This document shows, one piece after another, positions 1-13,166 of a DNA stretch of 64,000 nt. This DNA comes from Gymnogyps californianus (Eukaryota > Chordata > Aves > Accipitriformes > Cathartidae). The position numbers and the translations under genes are program-made. The stretch spans positions 34,329,437 to 34,393,436 of the forward strand of contig NC_059500.1 of NCBI RefSeq assembly GCF_018139145.2. Reading direction: 5' to 3'. The notes beneath the pieces were generated by a model. It did not search any database and was not told the DNA's origin. It saw only the letters and a list, made by a program, of their open reading frames with translations. Each line of letters begins with the position of its first letter. Position 1 is the first letter of the stretch.

Positions 1-1345
1 TTATTTTATGAGTATAAAATATAGCAGAAATTTTAAACTTTTAAATCATATGTTCTAATGAATTGCTTTTTTAAAGTTTTAAAATAAAGTATAAGATTGT
101 TTAAACCAAATTCTGTACTGTCTCAGTTTGATTTAAGTCTGATTGCCTAAAGTCTGTTTTGTAGCCTGTTTTGATACACTACTTGCACAGCGTCCTCCTC
201 TAATGGATCGTGATGCCAGCTTTAATCAGCCAGAAGCAGTATCATAGAATACTGAAAGGGCGACTCTCTTCAACACTGGGCATCATAAGTCTGTGTTCTG
301 TCATAACTGTGGTATGAAACCAGGCTCTCATAAAAGAGTAGGATGTAATATACTTTAAAAATTACCTATCTTTTCTTGTTTCTTTCTACTTTGTTCATCT
401 AACAAGACGTTAGAACTTGTGTCAGCTTTTGATTCTATGATGATCACTTTCATTGATTTTCCTTAAAAACCCAAACCAAAGATGCATTAAAAAATATACG
501 AAGATTCATAGCTTGCTTATATTTCTGAATACCATGTTCTTTATGGGACTGCCAGTATAAATAAGCAAGTTTGCATTTTGCAATTTACCAAGCAGCAAGA
601 CCAAACAGTACTTACACCAACATCATGCTTTATGGTAGATGTTAATGTAATTGTTAAGTACATAATGGGGAAAGGAGAGGACTGCTGGGGAAGGATGGAA
701 GGGGTTGCTATGGTCTAGCACTTCCTGAGCAGTCCCACTTTTTATATGTTTCTTTATGTAGTTCCCAAAATGGCTGTCTGTGACAGAAAGCTGGGGAGTT
801 TTTTGCTGCTTATTCAGACAGATGGAAGTACCATTGCTCTGTTCTGCAGATAGTTGCACTTTCCTAGTCAAGAACTGCAAATTTAAGAAGCAAGTATTTA
901 CCATAAAGTTAAACCCAACTTTGCAAGTTAGGTTATAATTTCAAGCAAAGGATTGGTTGTTGAAATCAAAACTATTTTATCTCTTACCTCCATCTTACCA
1001 TAAGTGTGTGCTGAATATACTTCAGGATCCCTTTTCTTTTATTACAACAGTAAAAATTATGCAGTTCCAATGGCAAATAATACATTTTTTTAATAATTTA
1101 AAAAAAAATTGTAGCCTGAGATCCACAGTAGCATGTTTAATCTTGTAATAGAATATAAATGAATATAATGAAATCAAATGCTTAGCTTTCGTATCAGATT
1201 TACCACTTTTTTGATTTATATTGCTTTACAATATTTGATACTATTTATGACTAATAAAAAGGTTCTACCACTTAGATGCAACAGAAATGAGAAGGAAAAA
1301 CAATCATGAAAAAAAAAAGGAAACAAGTAAATACCTTTCCATACC

Positions 1346-1374
1346 AAAAAAAAAAGGGGGGGGGGGGGGGGGGG
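1346..1374 (+). repeat. A10-G19 homopolymer pair
   Basis: Ten A are followed directly by nineteen G. Poly-G of this length is rare in vertebrate DNA, can form G-quadruplex structures and is often miscounted in sequencing. Confidence 0.9.
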
Positions 1375-4300
1375 ACAAAAACCTGTTTGTTAGTGTAACC
1401 ATTTGGTGGCTTATTTTGTAAAGTATCTGAGATGAAGATTGTTTCTGTGTGGAGTGGTTAGGGCGGAGAGAGCATTAGAGGAAGAAAAATGCATGTGTGC
1501 TAACTTTCATGCTCTGTCCACTACTAGGGCAGCCAATTGGAGCTCTGCAGTATATTGCAGCAGCAGCAGGACTCTTCTAATGTAGCTGGCTTGAGCAGCC
1601 TACAGGTGGTTGTTTCCCAGCTGTGACCACTAGAGACATACAGAATTCCAGCTACTCCCCTGTATTCCTGAGTGTAACCAGGACAGCCTGGGCAATCTGG
1701 CTGTTTTCAAAGGCTAGTAAAAGAGTCCTGTCCCATGCACTATCTCAAGAGATAGGATGCTTATGACATCAAGAAAATAATAAAGGGAAAATCTACAGAA
1801 CCATAGGCTCTGTGTTTCCTAAGGGTAAAACAGTATATTATTTTCAATCCAGTAGTTTTCTGTCTTTTAGCCACTAGGTTAGGTGCCAGCAGACGCACTG
1901 AAGCATGTTGCAGCAAAATTTCACATTTCCCGTGGATATGTAAGTTGTTGAACCGGCACTGAAGTTAGGCTGAATGATAATGATGTTCATGTTGAACACC
2001 AGGAAGGGTCTTCCTTTCAGAACGAGAAAATATTTGGACCAACCTGTTCGTTTCCTACCCTCATACCCAGATCAACATGTGGAATGGCTGAGGGCTGAGG
2101 GCTTGAGTGTCGCTGCAAAATTATGCCCCAGTATTTGCCTGGGAAGTTTCATTTCATGTAGTAGGGGTAAAGAAGCAGCTGAGGGTGGCTGGGGTGTGGG
2201 TGTGCACTGCTAACCTCATGTATTAAAAAAAGAAGAGAGATTAAATAATTATTTTTGAGATTTAGCATATATATCCTGAAGTTTTCCTCTGCAACTGGGG
2301 ATGGTCAATGATGAAAGAAATGTTTATTTAAAAAAAATGAGATTGGAATTATCATTTAGGGCAGGTAAAATTCTGCAAGGGTAAACACATATCCACTCCC
2401 TTGTCCTGGTGAATCTGGTACAGTTAATACAGTTATAGTCTGGATTACTTTTCCTAAATCTTTCTCAGGATCCCCAGGAAATGGTAAAAAAATACAAAGT
2501 TCCTAAACAGATCATGGCCTGAATTTTATCCTCCTCACCCAAGTCAGGCAGATACAGCTTTTCAAGAGATGAAGCATCTAAACTGTCCCTCACACTCCCA
2601 CCAGCATTCCCATACCTGTTACAGCCACCATAAAGAATGTATTTCAATTGACCTACAAATTCCCTGCAGATGACATACAGAAAACGTCTTCTACTGTTGG
2701 TTTTGCATTTTTTTTTGTGGAGGAAAAAAGAGAGAAAGGGAGAGGCATTTAATATTTAAATTAAAAAACACTGAGTGGCTATGGGAGGAAAGACAAAAAA
2801 GACCTTCTACTTAAAAAAGAAGTGATGATTCATTTTCAGTAGCCTGTCCCCAGCTAACAATGCAACTAGTAATCTGATGTGCATCCTTACACACAGCAGA
2901 AATTATAAGACACATACCAGTATTTATGAAACTTATTAAGTCAAAACTAATTTCAAGCAAATAATTTCCTTCTGTTTAAAATTTGCTATCTCAAAAAATG
3001 CTATTTACAGTAAAATTAGATGCAAAGATTCAGCAGACAGACAAAAAAAGTTGCACATGAATAGTAGTAACTTTAGAAATAAATTTAGTGTGATGTATAT
3101 TATTAGCAGTACTGTCAATATCTGACAGCATAGTCCGATAATTAATTTCACCATAAGGGTAACATCAGAAGATCATCACATTGTGTCCTGGTATTCAGGA
3201 CGTAATACTTTACACATTATACCCTTAATTAGACAAATAGATTATATGATGTAGATGGCAATACTAGTTTTAAATAAACTAGGTCATTATCAGAGTGAAA
3301 TGAAATTCCTGTATCACTGACAAATCCACAAGTTCTCCACAGTCCGAGAATCATTTATGAAATAGCCTTCATTCAGTTTCTCCAAAGACTGCATCAGACA
3401 CAGTTCAAATCAAACGGTCAGGAATTGCTTTTGCAATAGAACAAAGCAGTCTTCGTTGCTGCCTTGCAGCAGGAGATACACTGACCTATTTCCATCTGGA
3501 GCTGTTCCTGGCACCGTGAGGTTTGCATAGTTCCCGTTATTAAATAGTCCTGCATTAGAAGTGGGCGGGGTTGCATTGTGTCAGCTGTACCATATACAGG
3601 AATAATTCTTACTTATAAAAAGGGCACTTAGACTGGCAAAAGAACACTTGTTGTTGTTGTGGTCTCCTTTTCTTCAAGTAACTGATACTGCTATGCTGAC
3701 AAAACTAATAGTTCTTGCAAGCATGTATGGACAGTGTTACCAGTATAGGACTGGCCAAGTCTGGTAAATTGCTCTTTGTGGTGGTTCTGGGTTTAGAACT
3801 CAACTAAATGGCTCAGTTCTCTTAAAAACCAAAACCAAAAAGTTTATAACAAATTGACTACTGAGTACTCAGTTATTTGAAGCATATTTTGCAAGAAAGG
3901 AGTGAATGCCTTGATGGGAATTCTAATGCGAAAAGAATCCTGCTCATTGAGTGCAACTTGCTGAGGACAAACAGAGTTGTCAGTCTTTTACTGTATGGAA
4001 GGACATATCTTTGGTTTTAAAATACTGTCTGAAAAAGCAGATTTGATCCAAAGCCAGACAACTTATTTTGGTATACAGTTATTTGTCTGGTAAAATTCAT
4101 TACTTATCTGTTTTTGCCAGGTATTTGTGCATCTTTGTTAACTATATGTGGCCAAAATATACTCACTGGTTTCCAAATCAGACAAGCTCATTTAATCTAC
4201 TTTACATGGAAGGTATCTGTAATTGGCAAGCTCTGACATAGACACTATTTATGTTAACAATAATTAATCAGATGGTTATGTACACGTGCAGATCTTTACA

Positions 4301-6347
4301 GTTTTAAAAATGAAAGTGTTCATGGGCGTTAAGATAGTATTTTCTGAATAAAGTTACTCAACCTAAACAGATAGAAACGGAAAGAACAAAAGGTGCCTCT
4401 ATGGGATGATGCATGGCAGAGAAACTAACTGATGACTTTGTGAGTAATGCCAACTAGAGTGTTACTTGTGATTCAAGAAAAACATGTTGTAGTGATTAGC
4501 ACAATTTCCATTCAGTTTTCTTTTTATTATTCCTTTCTTATTCATTCTTTTCTCCTTGCTAATAACAAAATATACTTCCATTCTTAATTTTTTTAGAAAT
4601 TGGTAATAGTAAGTTAGGAACAGAACATACTAGTGCTGAAACTGGTCATGTTATGTGGGAATTATGTTGGATCCAACAATGAGTACTGACTTCAGTAATC
4701 TGGACACGTTTTTATACTAGATATGTGAAAATGTACTCAGGGGTTTTTAAAATAAAGTTGGACTAGTTAGGTTCATGGTCTCACTGAAAGCACAGAAATT
4801 AAACACACAGACTTTACTAGGTAGCTGCCTTTGAAAATCTGGTGAATTACTTAAATTTTTCTCCAAACACAGGACATAACCACACTAATTTTAAAAATGG
4901 TATTGAATTCCAACATAATTAAATAAAATATAGCTAGCTATGAGATTATTAAACACTTGCCTAGCTACCCAGGTATTTCCAAAATGGTTTCTTTTTTTCC
5001 GAAGTCATTGCTACTAGGCACCTTGCAGTACTTTTCTCACAATGCATTAACACACCTGTCTTCTACTATATCCTAATAGTTTTCTCCACTGAGTAGACTG
5101 CACTTTAGTAAAAGACTGGATCTATATTACTGCTTCCCCCCCTCCCCCCCTGCACTGGACATGCTTTGCTACACAGCTTTTCCAGCCCAGGCTGTGCTAT
5201 ACCGCTCCTAGCTCATGAGCAAACTGTGAAGAGGGATTCATTTGAGCCAAACTGTACTCTCCATGTATAAGGATTCATTTTTACTGGTATTGTAACAGCA
5301 TGAATTGAACATAGATCTCTGGAGAAGAATGCCTGAGCATTAACTCATTCTACTAGCTTCTTGTCCTAAAGGTATGTAGGAACAGGATGCTACACGTACA
5401 CATTTGTGTTAGTAAATAAGAGCCCTCTCAGATCTATATTTCAGTTACATTTGAATGATAAGACTTCTCAGTAAGTGAAGAATATTCACAGACAGCAAAA
5501 CTGACATGAACATCAAAATTGTCTTCTGACATTTCAAGGAAAACTACCAGCTATCATCTTTAGTGGATGCATAAAAAGCTAATGATGTCATTCATTCAAA
5601 TGTCAAAGTAGAGCTTTAAAATTAAAAGGTATTTATGTCTGTCAGCTTCTAAAAAACAGCATGCAGGAACTGTAGATTGCTTTCCACTTCACTAACATTA
5701 CAATGAAATTCAGTACTTCTGGAGTATAATTCTGTTGTGGTTCTAATTAAAAGAACACCATTTATGTAGCTGAAAAAGACACCTCTTAAATCTCTCCATT
5801 AGCTGCATTTCATGGTGCAAACGTTTGATACCTTTCCTACATTTTTTAAAATAAAGTTGTTAAAGAAACTGCAAATTGGCAGTAAACACAGTATATCCCA
5901 AATTAGCCACTGCAATTTAGGGAACTGGAGGTGATTAAGCCAATCAGATAGAGTGAGATACAGGGAGGAAAGAGAAGGGTTCAAACCCCTTATCACTTTC
6001 TGGTAGAGACTAGCACTTACTCCTGGCTATGTAAGGTTTCAAAAGAAAGTGGGATGAAGTCCTTAGCCTGTGAAAATTCTTTTAAAAACCAAGAATCAAA
6101 ACATTAGCTATGAAAATTTGGACTGTACTCCAGATTTGTAAGTGGATCCTTATTTCTGTAATAAGCCAAATCAAAATATTGGATACAAAGAGACTAAGAG
6201 ACTATCAGTTTTGAAAAGTCTGGATTAAATTCCAAGGGTGCAGCACATTTTGAAGTCCTACTACTTGGAGCCCTTCCACTTACAACCTTCCACCTTTACC
6301 ATCTTTTTTATTGTTTTAAGCATATCTATATCTTTACATATATATCT

Positions 6348-6391
6348 CTCTCTGGTTTTTTATGTATATGTATGTATAAAAACCATGAGAG
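6348..6391. repeat. Imperfect hairpin
   Basis: Arms at about 6348-6363 and 6376-6391 pair as CTCTC, a small interior loop, GGTTTTT and AT, around a 12-base AT-rich loop. The origin is unknown: it could be a decayed miniature transposon or chance in AT-rich DNA. Confidence 0.5.
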
Positions 6392-9300
6392 ATCTAAGTT
6401 CCTGCTTCATTTGAAGCCATCATGCTTAGGAGCAAATGTTGCTCATCTTTGAAGCTGAATAGCTGAAGGAAATGGAGTTGCCACAGGCATTGTTTAGTGC
6501 CTAGCTCAAGAGGTCAAATGCTTAGTGAAATTTACAGACATCATGTTGGATGACAGTGCCTTAAAAAATTAAAGGTGAGAGTTATATGCCTGAGAATAGG
6601 ATCCACAAAAGTCAGCTCAAAGAGCAAGAACTATGTAAATTGACTAATGGGGAACAGTGGGAAGAGGATTATGTCTTAAATCCGTCTCCTGCCAGCATGT
6701 AGGAATCTAATTCTCATTTGCTGGGAGCACAGAGATACTTGAGCTCTCTCCTGGAATTACACAAAACCAATTTTTTTGCAAATGCTTGTAATTCTACAGA
6801 TTGTCAGCAAAAAGATAGCCATACGCATTCAGCTCAGTTTCTATCCAAGCATTTCATTAGAATTATAAATTAAAGATAGGAGAGGAAATTATTTATTGAT
6901 GGCATGTGAAAGCACTGTAATCAGTCATATATCACCGCAGTAACAAAGCCACATTCTGTCATAAGATGAGGAAAACCTCTTTTGGAGTATAAGCAATATG
7001 ACTCCATTTCCATTTTGCTGGCCACAAAAATCCAATTATTGTGAAGAGAAGCTTACATCTACCCAAATACCTGTAATCTGCCATTAACAAACTGGTTTTG
7101 TTGGGAAATTTGTAGTTCAAAACAACATTAAGTATGACTCACCATTGTCTTAGTCTGTTTTTATACTGGCATATCTCTGCTACAGTGAGGACTCCCTATG
7201 CCATTTGTCAGGTATATTCTGAACTAGCTTGAGGTAGTAAGCTTTCTCCAGATGTACAGATTATTTTTAAAGGCCTTTTGGCTTCCTCTCGTGCTATATT
7301 AAAACTAAATTTCTTTAGAGAAATGTGGCATACAAGAAAGCAAAATATTGTCAAATATTTTTGAGATCACTCACTTTGTTCAGCTAGCTCATAACATTAA
7401 ATGAAAAGTAGCCCTCCCTAACTAAAATGTTGATCCTATAGTCTGTATTTTTCTTGAACCTCTCTATGTGATGTTCAGGACAAGTATTGTTCTTTTTAGA
7501 CAACATATGACCTAGTTAAGATAATCTCTGCCTTGCTTTGGTAGACAAAGACCAGTGTCAGAAAAGGAGTTTCTAAAAACTGTTTCTAGAGAAAAACAGT
7601 TTCCAGGGCTGTATGAGGACCATCGGTGAATTACCAGTAGCTTTTTCAGATGAGTTGTTATTTACACAGCCAGGCACTGGATGACAAATACCCTCGTGTT
7701 AGCTGCACTGTACATGTTCTGTTGACAATTCCCACAATTACGTTCAGAACCTGTATATTCAGGGATCTGCAGAATTTAAACAGAAATCATTCTTTCCGCA
7801 TCCCGTAAATCACAGTATCTTGCCTTCTGTCACCACCATCCTGTTTCTGTTTAATAAATCTGTTATGTATTCTCAGTACAGGAGCTGGCAGAACTTGAAA
7901 CTGTACAGTGAAATCAACTGAAGCAATACCCTAGATAGCATAGTGCTCGCTGCATTTAATAAAATATTAAAACACAAATGTATGACTCATTTTGATGTCA
8001 TTCTGTTCAAAAAATAGTTCTACAAAGATGCTTCTTGAACTGCAAGAGAATTATCTATTTGCTGTGACATTAAGACTGGAGTCACCCAGAAGCAGTTATT
8101 TGAAAAATTTATGTACAGTTTGCAAAACTGCAGGTTTTTTTAATCTTACTACAAGTTTTTCTGAAAAATTAGAATTTGTATTACAACTCCTAATTCTCAC
8201 ATCTGACAGCTGCTGGTCATCGTGGAGCTTCTCTCACTGTAAATTCTTACAGAGGATAGGGCATTGCACGTAGCAACACAGGCAGCTCAAAGCCATAATT
8301 CGGCAGTCAGCACTGGAGTTCTGCTTTCCCTTTCCTTTTCTAAACCCCAAATAATGCATATGGTCATTCCACTTTGAAGTAACCCCCAAGGATTATTAGG
8401 AAAAAGGGAAAGGATTTCAGCTATTGAAACTCCTAGTAACACTGCCAATGCCATTCAGTTGAACCCACTGAAAACACACAGGGAATAATTTTGGCCCTGC
8501 ATATTCCATTGCATCATTCCTTATTAATAAAACCCTGTTCAAATTACTGATTTTTTTATCCCTAGCTTTCAACAGCTATTCATTTTACAGCCCATCGTTG
8601 AACAAATAGTTACACAACAAACCCTACTACTAGTAGCAGAAATCCCCCAAAAGACAAAGAACTTTAAGGAAAAGAAAAAGCACCTTTTTTTTTTTTCCGC
8701 TTCAGCTTGTTTTCATCTTTTGCTTTTCTTTGGATGCTCCAGCACTAAAGCCCGACTCAAGAAACAGTTTTGTAACTACTAAATCTCTCAGACACATTTA
8801 TGTATTTTTTTGCAAAATGGGTCAATTGCCACTCAACTTCGCTGTTATTAATATAATCTGTTAATTGTGCAGGTGTTGCCAGACCTGGAGTGACGATGAG
8901 GCTATTCATTGTGGTCTCTCAAAGATACTGACAATAGATTCTAGCTAAAAATATCTGTGCTCTGAATCTCTTCTTTCTCCTATGTTCTGTTATTCCATGT
9001 GGAAAAAAAAAAAAAGTTAATTTTAAGGAAACAGGAAGCAAGGGATAATTCTTTGGTTAATGCAAAATCACTCATGGATTAAAGATTCCCGGAATTAAAC
9101 CTATGAATCTCCTGAGGAACAAAAACCACATTTCGTTCAGTAGCTGTTAATGCAGAAGTTTGTCAGGGAGATGTTCCAAATGACAGTAATCAAGTTAGAA
9201 AGCTTTTGAAAGAGCTCTTGAGTTAGTAAATTACATCCTCAAAATAAAATATTTAGAACTGGGAAACTGAGGACTGGGGTGATTGATATAAAAATAGATA

Positions 9301-9694
9301 CAATGGAGATGAATGCTGACAGTGAAAGAGCAGACAGAAGATACTTCCTTTCTCCTTAAAAATCTCTAATATTTTCCTCTGTGTTACAGTTTGCTGATAC
9401 ACCTCGTAAGCGTGGAACTACACTTTCCAATGTAGGTCAGAAAGCATGCCAAAGAGGGAAGCACATCAAAAGAAAATGCAAAGGCAAAATGTGATAGAAG
9501 CACCTTGTTGATTCGTGTAGCTATTCCCATGGAGAAAGGAGCAGAGAGGGCAAGAATTCTGTTGTATTTAAATTAACACTACAGAGTTTAGCTCTAAATA
9601 ATCTATTCATATTTTTAAAGGTTAGAAGGCTAACTTGTTCACCTGATCTATCTGCCAAAGCTAGGCTTCCTACTTCATGCTACGCAGTTACAGA

Positions 9695-10165
9695 CCTTGT
9701 GTCAAAACGCTGCGTGCACCAACAGGCTATGGAAGCTGCCCGCCCCGGGGGTCTGGCTGCCTGTGCTGGTGGCCAGCCCTGGCATGCTGCAGCCGCCGGG
9801 GCTTGCACCAGGCTGCGGGGGAAGAGCTGCGAGGTGCCTCGCCAGGGCCCTTTCCGCCTTTGCCGGGGAGTTGCTTCTGACCTCAGGCCTTTGAGCTATG
9901 TTACGGGTATCACTGAGCCCAGACAGATACCTTACTGAATCTAACCCTGACCTGCTGTCCCAACTTCCCTGGCTTGACTTTGGATCTGCCTTGTCACTAG
10001 AGACTTGGCTGTTCTTAAACTGCTCTGCTTTTCTGGTCTGATTGCTGCAGGACCATGTCCTTGATGGTGAAAGCATTGCCTCTGGCTGGCTTGCTGCCAC
10101 CCCCAGCTCCCAGGCAGTATCTCCCTGGTGGAATAGCCCACTTGTACAGAGCAAACCCTTCACAC
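9695..10165. other. Isolated GC-rich block, unidentified
   Basis: About 470 bases, GC-rich especially at 9715-9890, in otherwise AT-rich DNA. A frame stays open on the - strand for about 150 codons, but it matches no protein I recognise and its composition is repeat-like. It may be a decayed interspersed repeat. Confidence 0.3.
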
Positions 10166-12500
10166 GTGTTCAGTTTTTTCTAGGATCCTGAAACAGACAG
10201 CTCAGAGGATTTTGCAGCCCATAAAGACAGGTGCATTAAGAAAAGTAATGTTAGTTACTATTCCTTGAGGCTTCTTTTAATTTAAATATTGTCATTGGCT
10301 GAATTTAATGTCTTCAAAGAGCTAAGAAGAACTATGTAAAACTGGAGAGAAAAAGGACAGTTATTGCAAGCTCAGTTCCGTTCTCAGAATGTGACAAGGA
10401 TGATTTCAACTCATCTTCGATAGCTGAAGAAGTGTTTCACTGTCTTGACTATTAAAAAGCACAAAATCCTTTCCTTTTTTTATCCATAAATGTAAACTAC
10501 TGCTTTAGTTATTAAAAAAAGGTCATACAGCTTGAAATTAGAAGCAAAGTAGGCCTTAACATAATAAAATAGTGATCATCTTAGAAAATGAATAGCATTT
10601 GTGATTCCATACACATCAGTTACAAAGGACAAACCAGACAGTACAGTTCAAAAAACTGAACTACTCTCATTTGTGGAAGAAGTGTCACATTCTACCAGAA
10701 GTCCTTGAGCACAATGTACATCTTCCAGTGCGGACAAGGCTACCACAGCATACTGATAGGGAAAGGCTGGTCCTTCAGTAAGGAACCAGGCATCTCACCA
10801 CAACTCTTCTCTTCCACCCCTAAATGTGACCTGCGCTCTCTGCAATCCTTCCTCCTGCCAGGGGAAGCCCTTCCTCCAGGGTGATGCTTTAGCACCCCTG
10901 CGAGTCACAGATGAACTTCCATATGCTCATGGCTTGCACACTCCACACAAATGACTGCTCAGAAAATCTCGCCCATCCTACCATGGCTACAATCAGCAGC
11001 TATATATATAATATGTATACATTTATTACAGCTATTGTGCAAAAAAGCAAAAGCCACAATAGTTGGGGACAGAGGCAGGATGCCAAAGCATGAAGTCAAC
11101 AAAGCAGAGTGTAACGGCAGAGATGGCAACAAAACTGGGAACCAAGCTGAACTGGCAGTCACTCATTCGTGAATAAACAGCTCATTTGCAGGAGAAAAAA
11201 TATTCAAACTTTGAAAAACCTAGTTACTTGGGGAACCTAGACTTGTCTGATAGCTCCCTAGATCTTTGTCCAACCAATTAGACAAACTGGAAAGGTCCAT
11301 AGCTGCTAACAGCATGAATGAAGAGAAAAAGGTGCCACTTTAGACATGTAGACATCTACATGAAAAGATACTGCCTGCTGGGTAGTGTACGAACTCTTCA
11401 AAGTATGAGCACAAAAGGTTTGTTGAGATTGTGGAAACTCTACAGATCCCCCAAACACAACTGTTCACAAAACATTTCTGCCTTATAAACAAAATAAAAA
11501 AACAAATGAAGTGACTTCTGAATATACGACAGAATTACAGGCACTAGAAGAGTTCTCTGAACTGGAGAGAAACTACACAATCCAAAGAACTTCTTACATA
11601 AAGAATGCTTTCAAGAGTAGCTTGTGACTAATGCTCATTTGATCCAAAATGTGGAAGTCATCAAAGACGTAAAAATAAACTGTGGGTCAAGCAAAAGACA
11701 CAGCACAGACAACACTCAAAACTATCTTCACTATTGCAACTGGTGTCCCATGTGACCAAGCATTATTGATTCAAAAGAAAAATTAAGTAGAGACTTTAAA
11801 TAACCCACAAAACCTAGTGTATATAAAGACGATGGAAGAGTGACTCCAAGAGATGCAGATCGATTATATCATAAAGGAAATGCTATAAGTTTTCAGGTTC
11901 ATCAACCTTCAGTTAACAAAATGAATTCTACCAGGTACAACTTACCATCTCTACCACTGTAATTAGCAAGCTTGAAGCCAGGGGATGAAAAAAGCCCTCT
12001 CCTATTTGGTGAGATTCTGTCTGACTGGCAAAGCATATGTTTGTACATTTACATTAACATTTTTAAAAAAATTTTGGTAATAAACCTGTCTCAAAAGGAA
12101 ACTTCACTGAAATTTTGGACCAACAGCTGGTGCAACTCCAAGTAATTCTGTGCCCTGAAAAGATATGGTGGCAATACTTGATCTTGAAGAAATAATTGCT
12201 AAATGTTGACAACTTTGTCTGTTCTACTTTGTGAGTCAGACAAAGGTAAAAGATAATCACATCATTAAGAATGTGCTTTAACAGAATTACCATACCACAT
12301 TTAACGCTAGTAATGAAGAAGCATGTAATTATTCATATTGGTAGAAATGTGAGGGCTACCACATCCAAAAAAAGATCTAAGACATTTTATTTTCACATAT
12401 CACAGTGAAAACAATCATATGATTATTCAGTGAGTGAGCTCTTTATTTTTTAATATATTTTATCTTTTATATTTCTATATTTTATCAATATGGTTACTAT

Positions 12501-13166
12501 TGTTGTCACCGAAATTCAGGAATCACATTCTTTAACACAGACTGTCTTAAAGAGCGGGCGTTACTTTATTTGGCACCGGGTGCATGGGGGATCGCTCCAC
12601 CTAACATGCACACTCCATATTGTATCAGCTGCCCCTTACATGGTTCTTCAATATACATATATATTACATTTCCCAGAATGATCATACATATTCACTACAT
12701 TTCCCAGAACTAATTATAATATCTGCATAGTCTTTACGCATAGGTCCTGGGTCTCTTAGGGGCATCCGCAGAGGTCTTGGGGGGGGGGTCTCTAGTGGTT
12801 CCTGGTGGTTTCGCAAGTGATGAACTCTTGAGTTTCTCTCCTAATATTGCTATGAGTTGGCTCATCATGCAGTTGGTTTGTAATTCACTCAGCAGAGCCA
12901 GGGGGTACAATACTGCTATTGAGGAACATCTTGCCCTTTTAGCACGTATTGTTTCGGTATGCAGACTTGCTAATCTGTGGTATGTAGGCCTGTTTGTCCT
13001 TGGTAAGCAGTTTGTCACAGCTTCTGCCTTTCTTTGTCTGTTCTCACCAGTTTCTGATATTCTTCAAGGATGCAGGTGTAGAAATGGCTTAACTTCTGCA
13101 TACTTGGTTAATCTATAGCTAAAATTCTTTTGCAACTATTTACAACCCATTTACAACATTGTCACA
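12501..13166 (-). mobile_element. Solo LTR of an endogenous retrovirus, probably class II (ERVK-like)
   Basis: In - orientation the element begins TGTGACAATG and ends GGTGACAACA. Near its end it has a TATATATG-type TATA box (about 12650-12660) and, some 85 bases later, AATAAA (12570-12565), then a short tail, as in an LTR. The flanks share ATAGTA(A) in element orientation, but on the 5' side this repeat is three bases away from the TG. A 6-bp duplication would fit class II, and the offset makes the exact edge uncertain. No viral genes adjoin it. A run of 10 G lies at 12779-12788. Confidence 0.75.

Larger units (their letters stand above)
1..12500. other. Intergenic sequence upstream of ISOC1 (distal part)
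   Basis: AT-rich, non-coding sequence. An AATAAA at 83-88 could be the tail of an upstream gene (SLC27A6 in conserved synteny), but no coding sequence supports that. Apart from the A10-G19 tract, the hairpin near 6348, a C7-T-C7 tract at 5136-5150 and the GC-rich block at 9695-10165, nothing was recognised. Confidence 0.7.

Noticed and set aside
83..88. AATAAA as the 3' end of SLC27A6
   Set aside because: Synteny makes it conceivable, but no coding sequence or further signal supports it and the hexamer is common in AT-rich DNA.
9702..10163. Frame of about 153 codons on the - strand
   Set aside because: No recognisable domain, repeat-like GC-rich composition, no splice or promoter context.
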